Positions 7,260 to 9,681 of a stretch of DNA of 9,681 nucleotides are shown here, piece by piece. Below the pieces are notes generated by a model. It did no database searches and had not been told where the DNA came from. It was given only the letters and a program-made list of their open reading frames with translations. Both the position numbers and the translations under genes were made by a program. Location: NCBI GenBank assembly GCA_005882415.1, contig VBAE01000252.1, positions 1 to 9,681 of the forward strand. The letters run 5' to 3'. Source of the DNA: Alphaproteobacteria bacterium (GTDB taxonomy: Bacteria > Pseudomonadota > Alphaproteobacteria > Sphingomonadales > Sphingomonadaceae). Numbering within the stretch: position 1 is the stretch's first letter; every line of letters starts with the position of its first letter.

Positions 7260-7745
7260 ATGGCACAACCCTATGTTGGTGAGATCCGCATGTTCGCGGG
7301 CAATTTCAACCCGAAGGGCTTCCTCTTCCAGCTGATCGGCACCATGTATGGCGGCGACGGCGAGTCGACCTTCAACCTCCCCAACCTCGCCAGCCGGGTT
7401 CCGTTGCACTTCGGGACCGGGCCGGACGGCATCACTTACCAGCAGGGCGAGATGGCCGGCACCGAGCAGGAGACGCTGACCGTCCAGCAGATCCCGAGCC
7501 ACAACCACGCGGTCGTGACCAGCAACTCCGCCGCGGTGCAGAGCCCGACCAATGCGAGCTTCGCCACGTCGACGTCGAGCCAGGCGGGTACCAACGCCTA
7601 CAATGCCGACGAGGACCCGAACACCACTCTGAAGCCGAACTTCCTCGGCGCCGCCGGCGGAAGCCAGCCGCACGAGAACTGCCAACCTTTCCTCTGCATC
7701 AATTTCATCATCTCGCTGTTCGGGGTCTTCCCGAGCCAGACCTGA
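7260..7745 (+). CDS. Tail-collar domain (microcystin-dependent-type) protein 1, core-shortened
   Basis: A 161-residue member of the phage tail-collar family, related to the receptor-binding end of short tail fibres but common as a free-standing bacterial protein. The start at 7260 (MAQPYVGEIRMF) follows GGGAG at 7248-7252 and aligns with the starts of the two downstream paralogs. Conserved features are YGGDGESTFNLPNL (30-43), a histidine pair HNH (81-83), and the C-terminal PHEN and NFIISLFGVFPSQ segments. Compared with its neighbours it lacks 15 residues after Gly20: the paralogs have W-x(3)-x-G-Q-L-x-P-I-x-Q-N here, whereas this protein passes directly from NPKG to FLFQLIG. The frame is intact. 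It is the first gene of a three-gene operon. Its role is unknown, and a surface or fibre-tip role is inferred from the family only. Confidence 0.9.
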   Translation: MAQPYVGEIRMFAGNFNPKGFLFQLIGTMYGGDGESTFNLPNLASRVPLHFGTGPDGITYQQGEMAGTEQETLTVQQIPSHNHAVVTSNSAAVQSPTNASFATSTSSQAGTNAYNADEDPNTTLKPNFLGAAGGSQPHENCQPFLCINFIISLFGVFPSQT

Positions 7746-7787
7746 GGCGGACGCCGCCGTAACCGACCCTTATTTTCGGAGATCGTC

Positions 7788-8333
7788 ATGTCCGACCAAT
7801 TCCTAGCCGAAATCCGCATCTTCCCGTTCTTCTTCGCGCCGACGGGCTGGGCCTTTTGCGACGGGCAGCTGATGCCGATCTCGCAGAACACCGCCCTCTT
7901 CGCCCTGCTCGGCACCGTCTATGGCGGCGACGGCAAGTCGACCTTCGCCCTCCCCGACCTGCAGGGCAGCGCGCCGATGCAGCCGGGCCAGGGCCAGGGC
8001 CTCAGCCTTCGCGACCTCGGCGAGATGAGCGGGGTGGAGAGCGTCAGCCTCACCCAGAGCGAGATTCCGGTCCACACCCACAATATGAACGCCGTCCAGT
8101 CGGCCGCAACGGTGGCGGACCCGAACGGAGCCCTGCTCGCGCAGGGCGGCTGGCTCTTCCAGGGCAATGTCGGTCCGATGGCCCAATATACGCCTGCGAC
8201 CGCCAAGCAGGTGCAGATGGCCCCGACCGCGATCGCTCCGGCCGGCGGCGGGCTGCCGCACAACAACATGCAGCCTTATCTGACGCTGAACTTCTGCATC
8301 GCCCTTCAGGGCATTTTCCCGCAGCGGCCGTAA
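7788..8333 (+). CDS. Tail-collar domain (microcystin-dependent-type) protein 2
   Basis: A 181-residue full-length paralog lying 42 bp after the first, with a CGGAG ribosome binding site before ATG 7788. It has the complete family core: FAPTGWAFCDGQLMPI (16-31), ALFALLG, YGGDGKSTFALPDL (45-58), HTH (96-98), PHNN (157-160), and the closing NFCIALQGIFP. The middle (about 105-150) is variable, rich in alanine, glycine and glutamine, and unlike the other two paralogs. This matches the family pattern of a conserved fold with a diversifying insert. There is no signal peptide and no transmembrane segment. In T4 gp12, a distant relative, HxH motifs bind metal along the trimer axis, so metal binding is possible here. 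Confidence 0.92.
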   Translation: MSDQFLAEIRIFPFFFAPTGWAFCDGQLMPISQNTALFALLGTVYGGDGKSTFALPDLQGSAPMQPGQGQGLSLRDLGEMSGVESVSLTQSEIPVHTHNMNAVQSAATVADPNGALLAQGGWLFQGNVGPMAQYTPATAKQVQMAPTAIAPAGGGLPHNNMQPYLTLNFCIALQGIFPQRP

Positions 8334-8345
8334 GCACCCATTTTC

Positions 8346-8366
8346 CCGGGGCGCTCCGCGGCCCGG
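8346..8366 (+). repeat. Intercistronic stem-loop between collar genes 2 and 3
   Basis: CCGGG-g-CGC (8346-8354) pairs with GCG-g-CCCGG (8358-8366) around a TCC loop, giving eight base pairs with one internal G:G mismatch. No T-run follows, so it is unlikely to be a terminator. It could affect mRNA processing or relative expression of the second and third genes. The site is GC-rich, so chance formation is possible. Confidence 0.35.
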
Positions 8367-8385
8367 CCCATGAAGGAACGATGAG

Positions 8386-8928
8386 ATGTCCGAACCCTTC
8401 CTGTCAGAGATCAAGATCTGCGCGTTCAACTTCCCGCCCAAGGGGTGGGCGCTGGCGAACGGGCAGCTGCTTCCGATCAACCAGAACCAGGCGCTGTTCG
8501 CGCTGCTCGGCACCCGCTACGGCGGCAACGGCCAGACCAACTTCGCGCTTCCCAATTTGCGCGGACGGGTGCCGATCCACATGAGCGCCGACCACACGCT
8601 CGGCGAGGCGGCCGGATCGTCGGCGGTGACGATCAACATCCAGCAGCTTCCGACCCACACCCACGTCCCCATCGCGATCAACGACCTGGCTCCCGCCGAC
8701 GACAGCGGAGTCAATGTCGACAATACCAAGCTGCCCGCCCAGCCCCAGGTCTCGACCGGGGTCACCACCGTGCCGGGCAGCATGTACGGAACGACCATCG
8801 GCGGCGGCGTGATGAAGGCGGACGCGATCACCAATGTCGGCGGATCGCAGCCGCACAACAATATGATGCCCTATCTGGTGCTGAACTTCATCATTGCGCT
8901 CCAGGGGATCTTCCCCTCGCAGAACTAA
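8386..8928 (+). CDS. Tail-collar domain (microcystin-dependent-type) protein 3
   Basis: A 180-residue full-length paralog starting at ATG 8386 (MSEPFLSEIKIC), preceded by an AAGGA box and lying 52 bp after gene 2. Core motifs: NFPPKGWALANGQLLPI (15-31), YGGNGQTNFALPNLRGRVPIH (about 45-65), HTH (91-93), GGSQPHNN (152-159), and NFIIALQGIFPSQ at the end. The segment 98-145 is a specific variable insert (LAPADDSGVNVDN). Its C-terminus resembles gene 1 more (both end FPSQ), while its N-terminal core resembles gene 2. It is the last gene of the operon, and a terminator follows 37 bp downstream. Confidence 0.92.
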   Translation: MSEPFLSEIKICAFNFPPKGWALANGQLLPINQNQALFALLGTRYGGNGQTNFALPNLRGRVPIHMSADHTLGEAAGSSAVTINIQQLPTHTHVPIAINDLAPADDSGVNVDNTKLPAQPQVSTGVTTVPGSMYGTTIGGGVMKADAITNVGGSQPHNNMMPYLVLNFIIALQGIFPSQN

Positions 8929-8965
8929 GGGTTGGGCCCGCGACGCTAGCGCGGAGCGGGGAAGG

Positions 8966-9002
8966 AGGGCGGCCGGCCGGGGGGCGATCGGCCGCCCTTT
9001 TT
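8966..9002 (+). terminator. Intrinsic terminator of the collar operon
   Basis: AGGGCGGCCG (8966-8975) pairs perfectly with CGGCCGCCCT (8989-8998) around a 13-base loop, and the T-run spans 8998-9002. It lies 37 bp after the stop of the third collar gene. The opposite strand has no T-run next to the stem, so it is probably one-directional and not an efficient terminator for the convergent PilZ gene. Confidence 0.85.
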
Positions 9003-9025
9003 CGCGTCCCGCGCAGGTCGGGCGC

Positions 9026-9388
9026 TCAGGCTATGGCGGGCTCTTCCGGCGAAGCGAGGCTCGCCGCCCATTCGCAATGTTCGAGGCTGATCGGATCGGT
9101 GAAGCGGCCGCCCATCCGGCCGCCGATCTGCCAGCGCACCTGCGCCTCGACCGCGCCGACGCCGGGCACCTCCAGCCACACCGAACAGCCGATCCGCACC
9201 GGCTCCGGACAATCGGCCATGAAGCCCGAGGTCGAGACGTTGCGCACCACGATCTCCACCATGGTCTTGTCGAACGGACGCATGCGCGCGGCCCCCGCCA
9301 CGTCGGTGCGCGCGGTACCTCGATCCCTGAACCGTGCCTTCGCTTCGTCGCGAGTCACCGGCGGCCTTCCATGGTGGTGGAGAGCCAT
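9026..9388 (-). CDS. PilZ-domain protein, probable c-di-GMP receptor
   Basis: A 120-residue single-domain cytoplasmic protein. PilZ domains bind cyclic di-GMP and pass the signal on to motility, adhesion or matrix-export machinery. The second binding motif is clear: N50-x-S52-x-x-G55 in RNVSTSGFM. The first, R-x-x-x-R, fits at R19-R23 or R23-R27. The rest resembles a short PilZ beta-barrel (VWLEVPGVGAVEAQVRWQIGGRMGGRF). The start is uncertain: ATG 9388 is chosen here; a TTG at 9403 would add five residues; a GTG at 9358 has the best upstream GGAAGG and would remove ten without touching the motifs. It is convergent with the collar operon and divergent from the following lipoprotein gene. The partner is unknown. 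Confidence 0.8.
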   Translation of the reverse strand: MALHHHGRPPVTRDEAKARFRDRGTARTDVAGAARMRPFDKTMVEIVVRNVSTSGFMADCPEPVRIGCSVWLEVPGVGAVEAQVRWQIGGRMGGRFTDPISLEHCEWAASLASPEEPAIA

Positions 9389-9482
9389 TATCGGGCCCGG
9401 CAAGTGAAGGAGACGTAAACGCCGAGCCGCCCGCGGCGGCGCCCTGCCCTTCTGCGAACAGACCCGCTATCGAGGGGGTTCG

Positions 9483-9681
9483 ATGCCGACTCGCGCCGCA
9501 GCCTTCCTTGCCCTGCCGCTCCTCCTCCTCGCCGCCTGCGAGAAGGAGGAAACGGGGCCGATCGCGGTCAGCGCGGTGGGAGGCGCGCCCACCCTCGCCA
9601 ACCCCAGCGCCGCGCCGCTCGACCCTCCTTCCGCCTTCCTGATCGACAGCGCCGCCCAGGGCCTGGTCCGCTTCGACGCGA
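9483..9681 (+). CDS. Lipoprotein, probable family 5 ABC transporter substrate-binding protein (N-terminal fragment)
   Basis: Sixty-six residues are visible and the gene continues past the window. The start ATG at 9483 follows GAGGGGG (9472-9478). The N-terminus is a lipoprotein signal: a short basic start, a hydrophobic run of leucines, and lipobox L-A-A-C with the lipidated cysteine at residue 19. The charged stretch EKEE follows. The subsequent sequence (AVSAVGGAPTLANP, SAAPLDPPSAFLIDSAAQG, LVRFDA) resembles the opening of family 5 extracellular solute-binding proteins, which deliver peptides or similar ligands to an ABC importer. That assignment rests on a short stretch and recall of similar sphingomonad proteins. 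The lipoprotein call is firmer than the transport call. Confidence 0.7.
   Translation, partial: MPTRAAAFLALPLLLLAACEKEETGPIAVSAVGGAPTLANPSAAPLDPPSAFLIDSAAQGLVRFDA

Noticed and set aside
7746..7758. A GGCGG-ACG-CCGCC hairpin just after collar gene 1 as a possible terminator.
   Set aside because: Only five base pairs with a three-base loop and no T-run follow, so it is unlikely to end transcription within the operon.
7803..8861. Minus-strand and alternate-frame open frames of 100-320 codons across the collar genes and beyond.
   Set aside because: They are arginine/alanine/proline-rich shadows typical of GC-rich DNA, lack recognisable motifs, and overlap genes with clear family signatures.
7260..8928. 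Prophage or phage tail remnant suggested by the tail-collar domains.
   Set aside because: No other phage structural, lysis or integration gene is present. Free-standing collar-domain proteins in tandem sets are common in bacterial chromosomes.
9334..9642. A plus-strand 102-codon open frame spanning the PilZ start and the lipoprotein gene.
   Set aside because: It is out of frame with the lipoprotein, whose own frame has a ribosome binding site, a lipobox and a recognisable sequence. The alternative product is low-complexity.

Overview
The window looks like chromosomal DNA from a high-GC alphaproteobacterium, most likely a sphingomonad (Sphingomonas or relative). This is inferred from GC-rich third codon positions, the alphaproteobacterial style of the RTX repeats, and the lipoprotein/PilZ sequences. 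It was judged by eye without database searches.

Layout. (1) Positions 1-6806, minus strand: a giant secreted protein gene whose 3' end lies beyond the window. About 2268 residues are visible: an N-terminal beta-sandwich-like domain, a YWTD/NHL-like beta-propeller, a run of cadherin/Ig-like modules, a VCBS-type module, eight tandem 81/90-residue RTX-containing blocks, and the start of a serralysin-type C-terminal RTX domain. It has no N-terminal signal peptide, as expected of a type I secretion substrate. (2) Positions 6807-7259: a divergent control region of about 450 bp with an inverted 14-bp motif pair, small dyads, a consensus -35 box, a possible leader ORF, and a strong intrinsic terminator ending 25 bp before the next start codon. 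(3) Positions 7260-8928, plus strand: three tandem genes for small phage-tail-collar (microcystin-dependent-protein type) proteins, followed by an intrinsic terminator at 8966-9002. (4) Positions 9026-9388, minus strand: a small PilZ-domain protein with a candidate c-di-GMP site. (5) Position 9483 to the window end, plus strand: the N-terminus of a lipoprotein, probably a family 5 (peptide/opine-type) ABC transporter substrate-binding protein.

Working together. The giant RTX protein and the collar operon are divergently transcribed from one control region, and no phage structural genes are visible. A reasonable but unproven reading is a cell-surface module: a long calcium-stiffened adhesin or matrix protein plus three small fibre-tip-like proteins. 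The neighbouring PilZ gene hints at c-di-GMP but may be unrelated. The most unusual points are the terminator and leader ORF placed directly before the collar operon, and a clean 15-residue loss in the core of the first collar protein.
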